This document shows, in pieces, positions 12,523-24,609 of a stretch of 64,000 nt of DNA. The DNA comes from Gymnopilus junonius. Its lineage: Eukaryota; Basidiomycota; Agaricomycetes; Agaricales; Galerinaceae. The stretch is from positions 21,351 to 85,350 of the forward strand of contig JADNYJ010000163.1 in assembly GCA_015501075.1 (NCBI GenBank), read 5' to 3'. Numbering within the stretch: the stretch's first letter is position 1; each line of letters starts with the position of its first letter. The notes beneath the pieces were generated by a model. The model searched no databases. It was not told where the DNA came from and worked only from the letters and a program-made list of their open reading frames with translations. The position numbers and the translations under genes are program-made.

Positions 12523-13500
12523 ATGTCCTCGCACCAGCAACAGCAACCATACGTGCAAGCAGGCGAACCACTGAACGACTTCTTAAGGTCGTTCTGGCAA
12601 CGCCAAATCGACGCTGCGGAGCAGGAAACACCGGATTATCGGCACCCACCACTGCCTTTGGCGAGAATTAAGAAGGTCATGAAGAGTGATCCTGATGTTA
12701 AAGTGCGTTACTTTAATTGTGTGTAGAAGGGATGACATCTGACAACTTGAAAAGATGATTGCTGCAGATGGTACATATCCCTCCTTGTTCGCGTATGGTT
12801 TGGCGGAATGAGGTTCTGAAACCCGTCAATCTTTGCTTCTGTCCAGCTCCCATTTTATTCTGCAAAGCATGCGAAAGTGCGTTGAATAATTGATATCACC
12901 CAACTTATACTTATTTCTTCCTACACAAACCCATAGTATTCATAGCGGAAATCACCGCCCGCGCTTTCATCGTCGCAGACTCCAACAAGCGGCGCACGCT
13001 CTCCAGAGCAGATATCGCCAAGGCTCTGAGCAAGGCTGACCAGTTCGATTTCCTGATTGATATTGTGCCTCGAGAGGAGGCTGGCTTTGGTAGTCCGATG
13101 AATGGAGGATCGGGGTCTGGTGGGGCTGGAGGAGCGGGCGGTGGGGCAGGGTCGGGCGGTACTGGAGGTGCAGCAGGAGGAGCAGGAGCGCCGAAGAAGG
13201 GGAGTGGGACAAGTAGTGGGAAAGATCATTCGGTATGTTTTCTTTCTGCCACTGGGCTGGGCAGGGTCTTATGACGTTTTTCTGTTCCATATTAAGGGAT
13301 CGACGCAAGAAGAGCAGGACATACACGGTTCGGATTCGACGATGAGGAGTAGTGAGACACTGGAAGAGGTGGGCTTACCGTACTATGTCCTATTCCTCTT
13401 CTCGGCCAGCATAACTGACCGGTGCTCTCTTCCACCTTCACAGCTCGACGTATTACTAGTGAGCCGACACCACTCACCGCAACACGGTTCTCTGTCGTAA
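12523..13500 (+). CDS. hap5: CCAAT-binding factor subunit NF-YC / HAP5
   Basis: Histone-fold subunit of the heterotrimeric CCAAT-binding transcription factor (HAP2/3/5), which binds promoter CCAAT boxes in the nucleus. Exons: 12523-12702, 12755-12770, 12847-12876, 12937-13232, 13297-13368, 13444-13500; the 651 nt give 216 aa without a frame break. The NF-YC core begins [11 protein letters not shown] and continues through A-P-I-L-F, the F-I-A-E-I-T-A-R-A helix, K-R-R-T-L and a D-I-A helix ending [10 protein letters not shown]. An N-terminal W-Q segment is also conserved in the family. A Gly-rich tail follows. Exons 2 and 3 are only 16 and 30 nt, both inside the histone fold. The last exon is the least certain. 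Confidence 0.92.
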
Positions 13501-13942
13501 TTCAGGACAGGACCGCTAGGTCCCTCTTGACGGGTCTCGTCTTGTCCAGACTTCTTCCTACGTCATCTTCCTTGGTATTTTCCCGAGGCCCCTTACTTTT
13601 TTACCTTCTTTCGCCGCTTACCTTTCTGCTATTATTATTTTCTGTTCAAGGGTTTGATACCTGTCATACTCTCTTTCCGGACGCTTTCTATATATTCTGT
13701 TTTTGTGACTTGCAATTGTCTAGCTCAGTCATCTCTCGAGTATCATTTTATTTGCTTTGTAGATAGTTAAGGTTATTGTAGCGTAGGATTCTTAAAACTT
13801 GATGACTTCGACGTCAGTGAATGCCACTGAAGCATACTACCTGCAGTTAGACTCTCCAAGTTTTTGTCGAATTGTTGAGTTGATGCTGCTCTTTGATTCT
13901 GACAGCATCAGTACAATAACTGTCTTTGCTTCAAACTCACAT
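13501..13942. other. Intergenic spacer
   Basis: T-rich stretch between NF-YC and the next gene; no feature seen. Confidence 0.3.
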
Positions 13943-14630
13943 ATGTCAATCCGACCCGGAGACATCTTTGTTACCTTGTTCCTCCGCTCTGATTTGACGA
14001 GCTTTCATTGGGCTTTAACAATCTGTTCAGGGCAATCTGGGAACGATGGAAGAGGAAAAGATGATGAAGGAGGAGGAAGAAACAAATGGCTGAAGATGCA
14101 CGCGAAGAATACACATGGTGGCGTTTGGCGGTACGAGTGCCTGGAGTTGGAAGGAAACGAGGATGGGGTGCTAGAGGATGCGAGCGTGCTCATTCAGATA
14201 GGTAAGTGATACTTTGACGCTTGTTCTAAAGGCGTTTTGGTATGTAGAAGAACTGAAATTGGTCTATTAAGGCAATCTTGCTACCACCGAACTCGCCACG
14301 ACGATCTCTCAGATGGATACCCTCTTCAGAGAAATACCACACAGAACGGATCGAATCGATGGGGGTCGCAAGACGAAGTATGATTGCATTATCTGGCTTA
14401 GGATGGCAGTCCGGAAACTAATGGAAGTGGGGATCCTCAATCTCAACTTGAGCTCGCCAATGAACGATTCGGGCCCTGACTCTGGAGGAAAGGGTGTGGG
14501 AGTGGTTAAGCTGGAAGAGGAGTGTCGTATGTATGGGGAGGGGTTTTTACGGATTCAGAAGGGTAAAAAAAAGGAGGAAGACAGAATTATGCTGGTCAAG
14601 TCGAGGTTTTTGACCTACGCAGTGCGCTAA
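13943..14630 (+). CDS. Uncharacterised fungal protein, 205 aa
   Basis: Two exons (13943-14201, 14272-14630) joined in frame through a GTAAGT intron; 618 nt, no break. It starts M-S-I-R-P-G-D-I-F-V-T-L-F-L-R, followed by F-H-W-A-L, then K-M-H-A-K-N-T-H-G-G-V-W-R-Y-E and L-E-D-A-S-V-L-I-Q-I-G. The pattern resembles a basidiomycete family of short proteins with F-H-W and H-A-x-N-x-H signatures, but I cannot name it or give it a function. There is no signal peptide or membrane segment. The low-complexity Asp/Gly/Lys insert near residue 35 and the Gly/Lys-rich part near residue 155 look like loops. The tRNA-Asp gene lies 59 bp downstream on the same strand. Confidence 0.7.
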
Positions 14631-14689
14631 AGTTGAGGGAGAGCCTGCAGGTAAGACTAATATAGTAGAGTAATAAGTTCATTAACATG

Positions 14690-14783
14690 TCTCTGTTAGT
14701 ATATCGGTTAGTACACGCGCCTGTCATTCCGCACTAGTGTTCGCTGACCGCGCGAAAGCTGGGTTCGACTCCCAGACAGAGAG
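14690..14783 (+). tRNA. tRNA-Asp (GTC) with a 22-nt intron
   Basis: The 7-bp acceptor stem TCTCTGT/ACAGAGA, D-arm GGTTAGTAC, anticodon loop CTGTCA plus C, and T-arm CTGGG-TTCGACT-CCCAG are all present. The discriminator base is G. Anticodon stem CGCGC/GCGCG is completed only after removing 14727-14748, which lies between positions 37 and 38, the canonical nuclear tRNA intron site. The mature length of 72 nt is standard for tRNA-Asp. Confidence 0.93.
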
Positions 14784-15134
14784 CTATCATAGATCATTAC
14801 TTCATTTTGACTCATTTTTTCCTTCTGACTTGCTTGTGTAAGTAAGTGAACACATGTTGCGGAACGCAGGTCCTGTACAGTACTCCAGTCATGAACTTCA
14901 TAGGGCTTGTCACTGTCAGCACATTCGTTACGTTTTCTGCTTTTCCAAGATCTGTCATCATTGATTATTAAAGTCTTATATGAATTTGACTGTGAGTCAA
15001 CCGTGAGTTTACTGTGTTCTCCAAATTTTGGAGTTCATCACCTAACCTTCCTGCTCAGACGTATGCCCTCTCTAGAATAGCACACCATCTCTCTCCCCTC
15101 ACATCTCGTCCGCATCATGACACTTTGACTAAGA

Positions 15135-15941
15135 TGAACCACGACAAAGCACGCACACCGGGGCATTTCCACGAAGTGCTGGACAATTCCAAGGGCCCTC
15201 ATCATCTCCAAGCACTCAAAATTAAAGCCACCGAACATGCACATACTAAGGCTCTAGAGCACGGACCGAAGAATCTTCATCATGTCGATGCTCTGAGGAG
15301 GCTGCGCCCTCAAGAACATGTCGGAGCAATCAAGGGGAAAAAAGGCGCACACATCGACCCTTAAAGACACAAAGAACCCGCACCACATCGACGGTCTTAC
15401 CCGCACCACATCGACGGTCTTACGTATTTCCGTACACGAGAGAAAGTCGATGCAAACAATGCGAATAATATATACAGAAAAGTTTTAGATGACCTAAAGG
15501 AACCTCACCATCTCGATGCCCTCAAACGTTTTGCAGACCAATGCCGGAAAGGGGAAGAAGACCCGCGCTTCAATAGCCCATGCGCATAAGGCCCTCCAAA
15601 GGAAGGCGTCGTCCAAAGAAAATATGTTCAGCAAGAAAGGCAAGAAATTGACTATACCCAAGAGTCAACGCCTTGAGAGATCTGATGAGACCGGGCGTCA
15701 CCGCTTTCATGAACATGAAGAACTGAATTCGGTCATCACCGCCAGTTCCCGTTTGGAGAAATAGATTGCCATCGCCATGAGCAAGCCGAATTTGGCCCTC
15801 ACTGTCACCATGAGTTCGAGGAATTGGCTCCCCACCGGGCTCATAAGTTCGAAGAGCTTTGGCCGTCGAGCATATGACAACGGAGATTTTGGCCACCGCC
15901 AGCGCATTGAACGCCTCGCCCATGAGGGCGGTCGTTTGTGA
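15135..15941 (+). pseudogene. His-rich short-repeat protein, frame-interrupted
   Basis: From ATG 15135 a hydrophilic protein repeats the unit P-H-H-[LIV]-D/Q-[AG]-L (G-P-H-H-L-Q-A-L, L-H-H-V-D-A-L, P-H-H-I-D-G-L, P-H-H-L-D-A-L). A TAA at 15362 is followed in the same frame by more units up to about 15588. Neighbouring frames then carry Lys-rich sequence and later His/Glu units (R-H-R-F-H-E-H-E-E-L, H-C-H-H-E-F-E-E-L, H-R-A-H-K-F-E-E-L) to about 15941. A 23-nt tandem duplication lies at about 15378-15423. The pattern fits a fast-evolving repeat protein broken by indels. There is no signal peptide; the function is unknown, and metal binding by the His pairs is a guess. Confidence 0.5.
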
Positions 15942-16262
15942 CGCTTGAACAGGTGTGCTTCCCTTGACTGTAATGCATTATGTGCTGGTAGTTTAAAATT
16001 CTGCAGAACGTTCTTTCAGGTGGATGAGTGATCAACATAGCTCTTCTATTGCACATAGGTATACCGTCAACTAGCCAACAGGAAGTAAATTAAAACTTCC
16101 CCAATGAAGCATTGCTTGGCCAAAAGCCGTCAAGAGGTCAAGAACCAGGTTTGTAGCCTGCTTCTCGCCTCTATCATCCAGAAACCTATCGAGTGATGTA
16201 ACCGTTCCAACGTACTGTACCAAGTGGTCGGATATTTCAAGATAATCTGTATAAATCGAGGC

Positions 16263-17878
16263 TTAAATATCGAGCTTGAAGATCAAAAGTAAGGTTGTCA
16301 GAGGGCATCCAATGGCAGCTCGCTGTTGAGACAACTTCACAAGTCCGAGAACGATCGAAAGGGGAGACAGCTTATATTTGTTGCCCAGAAAATCGCGGGT
16401 GGGAGAGGTGGCGTCAAGGTGCCCCTTCGACCGCGAATAACGTATTGTTATGGCCTTCAACTCCGGAAAAGGTACGTCATGAGGGGTAAGGATCTCGAAA
16501 AGACCCAGAGCCTGAAAGATAAGACTGACATCCATATCGAACATGGACAGGTGTTGGACGTTGGGAAGCGTGGCAAAAATCAGTCGATATTCATCAGCTG
16601 TCAGCGCCGCTTCGGCGACCGCTGGGGTTAAGCACAGTTTCTCAACGCGCTCAAAGATGCGAGGGTGGTCGCGGAAAAGGGGATATATACTGAGGAAGTT
16701 GAAGCCGCCTTGAATAAAGACAGCGTGGTTGTAGATCCCTATCATATTTTGACCCTTTGCGGCAGTAAAGTTGACCTGCCTTACGTCGATGTCCCATCCT
16801 CGGCCTAGGGTCCTCGCAGTACCTGGATCAACGGGGAAGAGGATCGAGGAAAGGTATTTCAAATCTTTGCCCCATATACATCTCTTGGCAGTGCCAGGTA
16901 TGACGAGATGCGCAAGAAAATAAGCGATATCGCCGCTGGAAGCCCAATCTCCAATCTCCAACGATTTCAGCATAGAGAGCCGGATTGGGGTACGTTTGGA
17001 AATGTGGCTCAATGATTTTCCACATGGTTGATTTTATCCATTACAGGCCCTGCTCGTACCAGTGTAAGGAGTTCTAGAGTATTAGAGGATGCCTGGACCA
17101 TGTCAAGGAAAGAGACCGCGTCCGAGTAAAATTTCGTTTGGTCGGATGTCCGAGGTTGATCAAAAAGGGCAAGATGGGTAAGGTTGTTTGGTATGCATCG
17201 GGCATTGAAATTGATCATATATTCTGCGACCGGTGAGCCATGAAAGAACAACTTCCGCGTTTGAGGGGACAAGGCAGAGAAGAGTTTCCTGAAGTCGACA
17301 CTATGTGCGGCTGATGTAGGTCCTGTTGAAGACGTTCTCGAAGAAATTGCCGGAACAATCATTCGACTGAATTGATCTCTCTGGACAACGGCATCGACGG
17401 GAAAGCTACTATGGAAATAGAGCTCGCTAATTCGGTCCGCATTTGTGAATAACAAGCGTAGGGCGCGAAGTAATCTTGCTGTCTGCGGAATGCTGGGTCC
17501 CCCATTTCGCCCTGTAAACCCGTTTCCCAACAAGGTTCCGCAAACTATGGTGAGTGGAAGCTGTTCTGATTTGCCTAGAAAAGTCGCGACATGCGCAGAA
17601 TTGCTGTGAACGTGGATACGGGTCCATAAGGAAGGAGTTTCATGTGCAACAGAACGCCAATGTCGGCAGACATGAGTAACATTGACCCATGAATTAGGGT
17701 CCAGATGAGTCGAGCCTTGACAATTATTCGAGAATGGGTCATCCTCTCCGTCCTCCTGAAGGAAGGAGAAGATGCGCACTAGGACGCATACCGGAAGTGT
17801 ATTCACCGACCTCAAGGCATTTTTCAGCACTTTCACAAGCGACAGGCTTGCCTCAACCTGTCGTTCAATCTCTTCAAT
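16263..17878 (-). pseudogene. F-box protein, minus-strand copy
   Basis: An F-box (L-P-V-C-V-L-V-R-I-F-S-F-L, about 17780) is followed by the usual fungal extension V-N-V-T-H-V-C-R-H-W-R-S-V-A ... P-S-L-W-T. A long LRR-like C-terminal region follows. F-box proteins recruit substrates to SCF ubiquitin ligases. No ATG precedes the F-box in frame; an acceptor at about 17879 suggests an upstream exon (perhaps 18025-18115) that I cannot join in frame. At about 17010 the frame changes by one base, after L-V-R-A-G-P; the continuation (M-L-K-S-L-E-I-G ... L-V-I-P-G-T-A-K-R-C) aligns with the plus-strand copy, showing both parts belong together. Probably a decayed or error-containing member of the expanded F-box family. 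Confidence 0.7.
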
Positions 17879-18714
17879 CTAGTCTCGGTGTTACTGATTA
17901 ATAAGAAGCCAGGATCAACCTGCAGAGTTTCATACCTGGGGTTCCGCATATCTGACAAAGGTCAAAAAGGGCCATACAAGGAAGATAAAAAACTCACCGT
18001 TGTCGTCCTTTACTCGAGACTGCGTTCTGGAGAGCTGAGAGTAGCCAGAGCGACAATAAGGATTCTTCTTCAGTGTCAGAGCCCTGCATGATGTTTGCCT
18101 GCATGACCGATACCAGTTAGTACTGGGATTGCTAGAGAATACTCCAACGCACGTACTTAGAGAGACAGGGCCGCGTATGCTCATATGTAGATCGGCTCCT
18201 TATGTATCCAAACTGTGATGGGCGGGTCGTCCAACTGCGTGGTCGCGCTCGTTGCGATGCAGTACTACTGCGGGAAGTTCGATCAGACTTGGCATCCACG
18301 TCTGGAACCAATATGAGGACTACGATTTCATTCTGAAGGCCCTCAACGACAGAGGAATGGAAGAAATCATAACGAACGACGAAAACCTGATGAAAACAAT
18401 AACGTGAGCTGGCAGGACCCGATTGACGGAAATCCCCGTCATCAAACTTGCTCCCGTCTTCAGAGAAATAAGATTTTTCTCTTTCCCCTTACTAGGCTCT
18501 TTTTTAATCAGGAATTATGAAGCCTGACTCGAATGCCAAGTCTGACGAACTGTCTCCCATGCGGCACAGTAACTGTGGAGCGTTAAAACGATAACTCTGT
18601 CGACTCCGGCTTTGTAAATAATTTTTTTAAATGTACGGACATGTCGGGCAGGGAAGCTTGCGCAGGCCATAGAGGAATGCTTAAAAGTCCTGAGTGTTTC
18701 TTTTGCAATCTTCG
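17879..18714. other. Divergent intergenic between F-box genes
   Basis: About 0.8 kb between divergently transcribed F-box paralogues. It may contain the unresolved first exon of the minus-strand copy (about 18025-18115). Nothing else recognised. Confidence 0.35.
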
Positions 18715-20470
18715 ATGGCGCCCACTCTTCGACTAAAAATCGATGACCTCGCCCAGGCTCTTTTTCTTGTTCTGGGACCCAATGAGATCGGAACACAGAG
18801 GACGGAAATAAATACAGAAGAGGTATGCATTTCCTTTTTTCTAGTAAAAACCATAGACCATTGGGGCATATTAGGTTGCACAACTCGAGAAACAGCTATG
18901 GCTTGCCCTTGCAAGAACAAGAATGGTCAATAACGCAACCCTATCCATCAATCGTTTGCCCCCAGAAATCCTGGCACGGATTTTCTCCTTCCTTCAAGTG
19001 CCTTTGCCAAGAACCCCTTTTCCGCTCCCCAAGGCCTTTAATTCCTGGTTTTCTATTCTGGAAGTCTGCCGCTACTGGCGAATCGTTGCTCTGGCCTTTC
19101 CTCGACTATGGGATCACGTATATATCCGTAAACGCTTTGATGACCCTGCGACGATGAGTATCAGACATTCTGGAAGACTTCCTCTCAAGGTGTTTTATGA
19201 CTTAACCACCTCGAACAGGGAATCCGAAAGCCATGATTCAGGAGAAGATGAGCCATCGCTCCTTCTTTCTAAAGCAATCGACCGAGTACAGGAACTTTAC
19301 TTGCAATTGAGCGGCGAAGCTTGGGACAATCAATATTTCACAACTATCCTCGCCTCTCCAGCCCCCAAACTCGAACGCCTGGCTATCCTCGGAAATTGGA
19401 AGGACCCCTGACAGGGCTATACCTCTTTTATTTTCCAGCTGCACTCCAGCTATACACACTGTCATCTTCTCTCACATTTCTTTCGACCCCTTAGAGAATT
19501 TTAAGAACCTCATCCATCTATCATTATACAGTCAAACAGCTCCTGGTCGCCGACCTTCCCTGGAAAGATTTTTGCAGATTCTCCGTCATTCTCCAAATCT
19601 CGAGGAATTGGTTCTCGTCAGAGCAGGTCCAGATGAGGGCCACCCTGTCTTACCTCCTGGAACATATCTGACACCCGTCTCGCTTCCCGTCTACGAATGC
19701 TAGAAATTGGATACGGCCACACTCCAAACGTACACTTTTTCCTTTCTCATCTCATTGTCCCCAAGCAGGCAACACGGTGCATTTATAGCGAGCAATTGGA
19801 CGAATTCTCCGCATTTCTGGATGTGGCCATCGACGGTCCATATGCACATATCCGCCGGATAGCAATTACGGGCCAACGCAGTTATGAACAAATGTTTGGA
19901 ATAAAGGACACCACACTCTTCATTCATGGAAAGGTCGACTTTGTTCAGATTCGTTCTCTATTTTCAGAAGCAATACTCCCAAATGTCCAGGAACTCGTTC
20001 TCTCTCCGCTCCCCGAGCACATGCCAACTTCTGTAGAACTTCGCCACATGCTTCGTTCCCTGCCTCTTCTTACAACGTTAACAATGGCCGGAGCTGCTTC
20101 TATACATCTCCATCGACTGACATCAGCGCTCGGTGTGCTGAATGACGCCCAAAATAATGCGACCAATGTAATAAATCCCAATCTTCGTGTCATCAGGGTT
20201 TTCAATTATTCGATTTCGCAATTTTATCCAGACTCATATTTAGATATTTTCCCACTTGTCCTTCTTTCCCAAGCCAGGGCAGGGATTGGTCATCCTCTTC
20301 AGAAGCTAGAGATTGAGGATTGCCAACAGGGTCAAGTTGAAGAACTCCAGGGTTACCTCGGGGCCACCGAATTGATGTCGCACAAAAAGCCTTTTGGAAA
20401 GCAGGTATTTGGAAGGTTGTTGGACGAAATGTGGAGCGCAATCAGAGATTCGGTCCCAGTACTGCATTAG
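18715..20470 (+). pseudogene. F-box protein, plus-strand copy
   Basis: Exon 1 18715-18822 (36 codons) joins in phase 0 to exon 2 at 18875. A short coiled-coil (E-V-A-Q-L-E-K-Q-L) leads into the F-box I-N-R-L-P-P-E-I-L-A-R-I-F-S-F-L and the V-C-R-Y-W-R-I-V-A ... P-R-L-W-D extension. The rest resembles the minus-strand copy: N-L-E-E-L-V-L-V-R-A-G-P, then M-L-E-I-G, then L-I-V-P-K-Q-A-T-R-C. Two compensating frame changes are needed: one at about 19405 after G-N-W-K-D-P, one at about 19690 in a CCC run. Total length is about 567 aa, normal for Agaricomycete F-box proteins. The intact exon 1 splice argues this is or recently was a functional gene. Confidence 0.75.
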
Positions 20471-21898
20471 TTACATATTGTTAATGCGCTCTCTCGTACC
20501 TATTTCTGAATGACTTCTAGACCAAGTTTATTAATTTATTAATTTCCTTACCCATCGAAACGGGAAATGAACGTCCTGGGATTACCAGACCAAATTTACT
20601 TGAAGCAGAAAGTTGAAGAAACTGAAAGAATAGAAGGGACTGTCGATATTAGTCACCAAGGAAGTCTCCTTATCAGAACTCACTTGTGGGAATTGGACGC
20701 CGATAGTTGTGAGAAGCGGATAACAAGTTACTTCGCACTCGAAAGCTTTTGTTGACATCGAGTACTCAAGGAATTCCAAGGCGTGAGAGGCAAAATTTGA
20801 CGTGGTCCATCATCATAAAGACAAGAGGCTTTATTTTGTGTAGGTACCATGTAATGATGTAGCTATCAATACCGTCCAATCGATAATGAGAGTCACCATT
20901 AGTCGACTTCACGTTCCTAACAATTGCAGTTTGTCTTATAGACAAAAAGGGAAGTGTTGGCTTTGTGAATAAGGATTTATTTCATTGAAATTTTTAAGAA
21001 GGACAATCGTATTCGGGTTTTGGATTCCCTCCTCGGCTGGAGGTAATGATTCAAGTCGGTAAGATGCTTTAAAATCCTCGGAATCAGTATTCTAGCATCG
21101 CATCACAGTCCGTTATCTATGAAGGAAGATAAGTAAGAAACGCGAAGCTGGCCATTTTTATTGCCTGTCAAGAATTTGTTGCATACATCATACCTTTGCA
21201 CTTTTTTTTACCAGACAAGACGTAGAACCAGAGTTGCCACGCTTCGGCAAGCACGTTCGTTCTTTCTCTACATGATGCGACTATCTGATGTCTGGAGAAA
21301 AAGTACCTGCTTAAAGAAATGATCTACGACTTCTGGAACGCATTCCATGAAAGTCCTGAACTGCGTCATTTTCCTGTGGCGAAGGCGCAGAAGATATCGG
21401 ATTTCGGAAATTAAATGAACGCTGCATCTTATCATTTTTTGCCGAGATACCGACCCTGCTCAAAATTTCGGCTATTTACGCATTACCGTGCAGTAAGCCG
21501 GTTATTTCTGGACGCTTGAGGTGCAATAGAAAGAAGAAAGACCTAGGAACGAAGTAAGGGACTTAAGTAGCAGCTTTAATAAAGTCTATTTTTGGGTGAG
21601 ATATTGATTTTACAGTGGATCTATTGAACATGGGCGAATGCGAAGGGCGAAAGAAGACATGTGAGGTATGAGGTAGAACGTGGGGATGCATGTGTACAAC
21701 TTGAGGGGATGAGATGGTGGTATAAATTAGACTGGATTACTGTAGAAATGGTTCTGATCGAAGGCGGGCTCCACATCGTGCCATAAGGGCAATCTGGGGT
21801 GCGAAGTTGCGTAGAGGTGGGTATTACAGGTTGAACTGCGCTATATGCCGCATGATGAGGAAAGATGCGAGGATTTCTGATTTGGTTCATAAGTACGA
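20471..21898. other. Intergenic, no gene recognised
   Basis: AT-rich. The frame of a minus-strand open reading stretch at 21621-21902 follows directly on the DUF6593-like gene after a one-base shift and may be its former C-terminus. Nothing else is seen. Confidence 0.35.
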
Positions 21899-22550
21899 TC
21901 ATCCCTGTCCCTCGAATGACGAGAGCATACCGGAAACGAGGTGTGCAAAGGGCTCGTATATGATGAGATTATTTCCGGAAACATCGTACGTCCGAACGCT
22001 TGATGGTTTTAGATCATAATGAGCAACTAAGCCGTTGTCCATGGTAGTCAGCTGCAAGGAATATGAATAAACATCACGCCATAGTTCGCGCTATCGAAGT
22101 CAGACTCACCGACCATTCCTGGCCTGCAAACATTCGGAAACCCCATTTATATTCATGTCCGTCAGACGCCGTGAATTTTCTCGATAATGATCTATCACGA
22201 AGTTAGAGTTTAAAGAGCTGCATAGAAAGTAAATCATCTTACGGTCCAAAGAAGGCAGTTTTCTTCAGATACCGCGACATAGGGATAGTACCTTGATATG
22301 AGGCCTTGAAGAACGAAACGGTGCCTAGCGTTTCGTCTGGTTGAAATTCTAGATGTATAATGGCCTCTCGGGCGAAGGGCAGCGTGTTGCGGTACCGAGA
22401 GGCACGATGGTTCATTTCATAAATTTTTGTTGTTGTGTGCCCAGGCTGCCGAGTGACATGGAAGAACCGTCTGTCGTACATATCGTCGAAGTCAGAGTTC
22501 GTTATTTGACCAGTACGGTCTTCAAGTGTGAGGGGAACATGTTTCAGCAT
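21899..22550 (-). CDS. DUF6593-like protein, 176 aa
   Basis: Three exons (22550-22243, 22179-22110, 22051-21899) splice in frame. Features of the fungal DUF6593 family: an N-terminal L-T-L-E-D-R-T-G-Q-I-x-N-S-D-F-D-D, a hydrophobic strand-rich middle, F-T-A-S-D-G-H-E-Y-K-W-G-F after the first intron, E-W-S at the second junction, then L-V-A-H-Y-D and N-N-L-I-I-Y-E-P. The function of the family is unknown. The stop at 21899 falls in a GGGATGA; one more base would open a further 90 codons, so the C-terminus may be truncated. An upstream in-frame ATG at 22667 is possible, but the domain begins just after 22550. Confidence 0.65.
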
Positions 22551-22667
22551 GACGACGGACGACGGGAAGGAGGTCGAGCGCAAGGGCAGGGCAGGGGTGC
22601 GATCTAAACTTTCGCTCTTGACAGGGATTTTATAAGCTAATCGGCTTCGGTCCCTATGCGGGATCAT

Positions 22668-24600
22668 CACCTCACAGGTACTCAAAAGAGGATCTGGGCT
22701 GTGTGCAAAAGAAGACTGTTTCTGTCAGACCCGGACAAGGGAAAAAAAGAAAAAAGAAAGTGGGGAAATCCCAATATAGCGGTACTAGGTCAAATTTGGA
22801 CAATCATGTCTTTGTCATAACCCACTCCGTCTATGCACGAGTTGCAGTTAGAAGGGGGCGGAGTTTGACCCCCCCGATCTACATCTCGAATCTCTATGAA
22901 TATGACAAAGTTGATTCTCCGCGCTTGTCAACCGTCACCTGAGAATAAACTTGAGAATAAGCAGGCCGGTTAACCGTATGGGCTAGTTGTGTTGGGGCAT
23001 CTAAATGACGCAATCAAAATCAGAAGCTTAGAGTGAATTACAGAGGAGGCAGTTAGAAGTAAGCAAAATTCGATCCGCCAAACCGGTTGACTTAAGATAA
23101 GCATAGTCAGCGCATACCGAGCGCGTGCAAGAGACCCTAGCCAATTCCAGGTTGCAGTGGCCATATGCAAAGAGGTATGTTGAAGCCGGAAGCATATCTA
23201 ATACAGCTGTGGTTGGATGGGGAAAGAGATATGTTAAGAGAGATCAGGCACTCACGCCCATCGACGTATATGATGACGAGTCAGGTGAACGTCACTTTCA
23301 GTGAGGTCCGCAGCGTAGCAACAGTTTTACAATTCAACTCCGCGACATAGGTCACAGAAACTAGACCGTCAGGCGCCTGGTCCACTGTGCGCCTACCATA
23401 GTCCAGGAGCAGTCGGTCGCTCTTGACTGAGTCCGGCAACTTACGACCATACTTGGGGGTGCATGCATACCTGCCTTGGATCCACCATGCTGATCATCGG
23501 CATCAAGAAGAACCAAGAGGTGCCGGCAGCCGAAGGGTACAAAAAAGATCGTCGAAGCGCCTGATACTCAACGGCGCCTAGATCCTACTGTACAGGAAAA
23601 GTCAGACGATTCCCGCAATGCATCATTGCACATTGCCAAAGCATACTTGACAGCGGCATAGCAACGTGATGAGGCGGGGTTTATGACCAAGGTTTAAGCA
23701 CCCCATGCAACCTTGGGCGCAGCCCAGACCCTTATATAACCATTGATTTGGGGTGTGTATTATGTTTATGATCAGACAAGGTGACCCCGCAGGAAAAGCA
23801 AAGATGTACCATTTAGTGGACACGGCCGCGCCCCGCCGCCTTGACCCTTCACAGATGACAATGGACATCCTGGACGTCCGAGAGACGCCTACCTTCTCAT
23901 GGGAGCACCCAAAAAGAAGCGTAGAGGCGGGACTAAGTTTAATGAAATAGACTGCGGAGGTAATCCTTTTATTTCCACTTTCTATTCGTCCCTTTCCAAC
24001 TCTGCGTAGCTTCGCGGGTAGTTTCGCGGGAGGCTTTCACTCCTTACATGGAAGAAGAGATCAGGGAGGAATCTCTAAAGGACCGAAAACAGCCACGAGA
24101 CTTAAGATCAAGATTGTCAAAGACATTGGAAAAGGAAAACAAAGGGCGGTCAGACTCAGGACGTACCCACACGCCCATGCCAGTTGTCCCTTGTGACCCA
24201 CAATGTTCACTTGGCCGACAACATCGCTCCCGTGTAACCTGTAACAGTTCGCGTTTCCCAATTTGCGCACAGTCAAATGTCATCTGATACTTAGAATAGA
24301 TAGTTGGAAGGAGAAGACATTAGTTGGATAAGAATAAATTAGTGTCACAACCCGCGTCAATAGAGCATACTTAACGGTTTTCCCGACACTTGAACAATAC
24401 ATCCTTGATACTTGATGTAACCTGTGAGCGTATAGGTCCATCACGAGTTGTGATTTCGAAGATATGCCTCGTTTCGCTTTCAATCCTAAAATAAGATCGT
24501 GCGTATAATGTGGGGTCGACGCTCATGGGGCAACCCGGCACTAGGATTCCATTCAGTATGTCAGCAAAAAAAAGTTTAACTGACCGGTCGGGTCGCCCAA
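22668..24600. other. Intergenic, no gene recognised
   Basis: Nearly 2 kb with only short open frames on both strands, none with a family motif. Probably relic or regulatory DNA. Confidence 0.35.
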
Positions 24601-24609
24601 TGCTCAATA

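Noticed and set aside
20567..20779. Overlapping open frames downstream of the plus-strand F-box gene
   Set aside because: Mutual antisense shadows with no motif.
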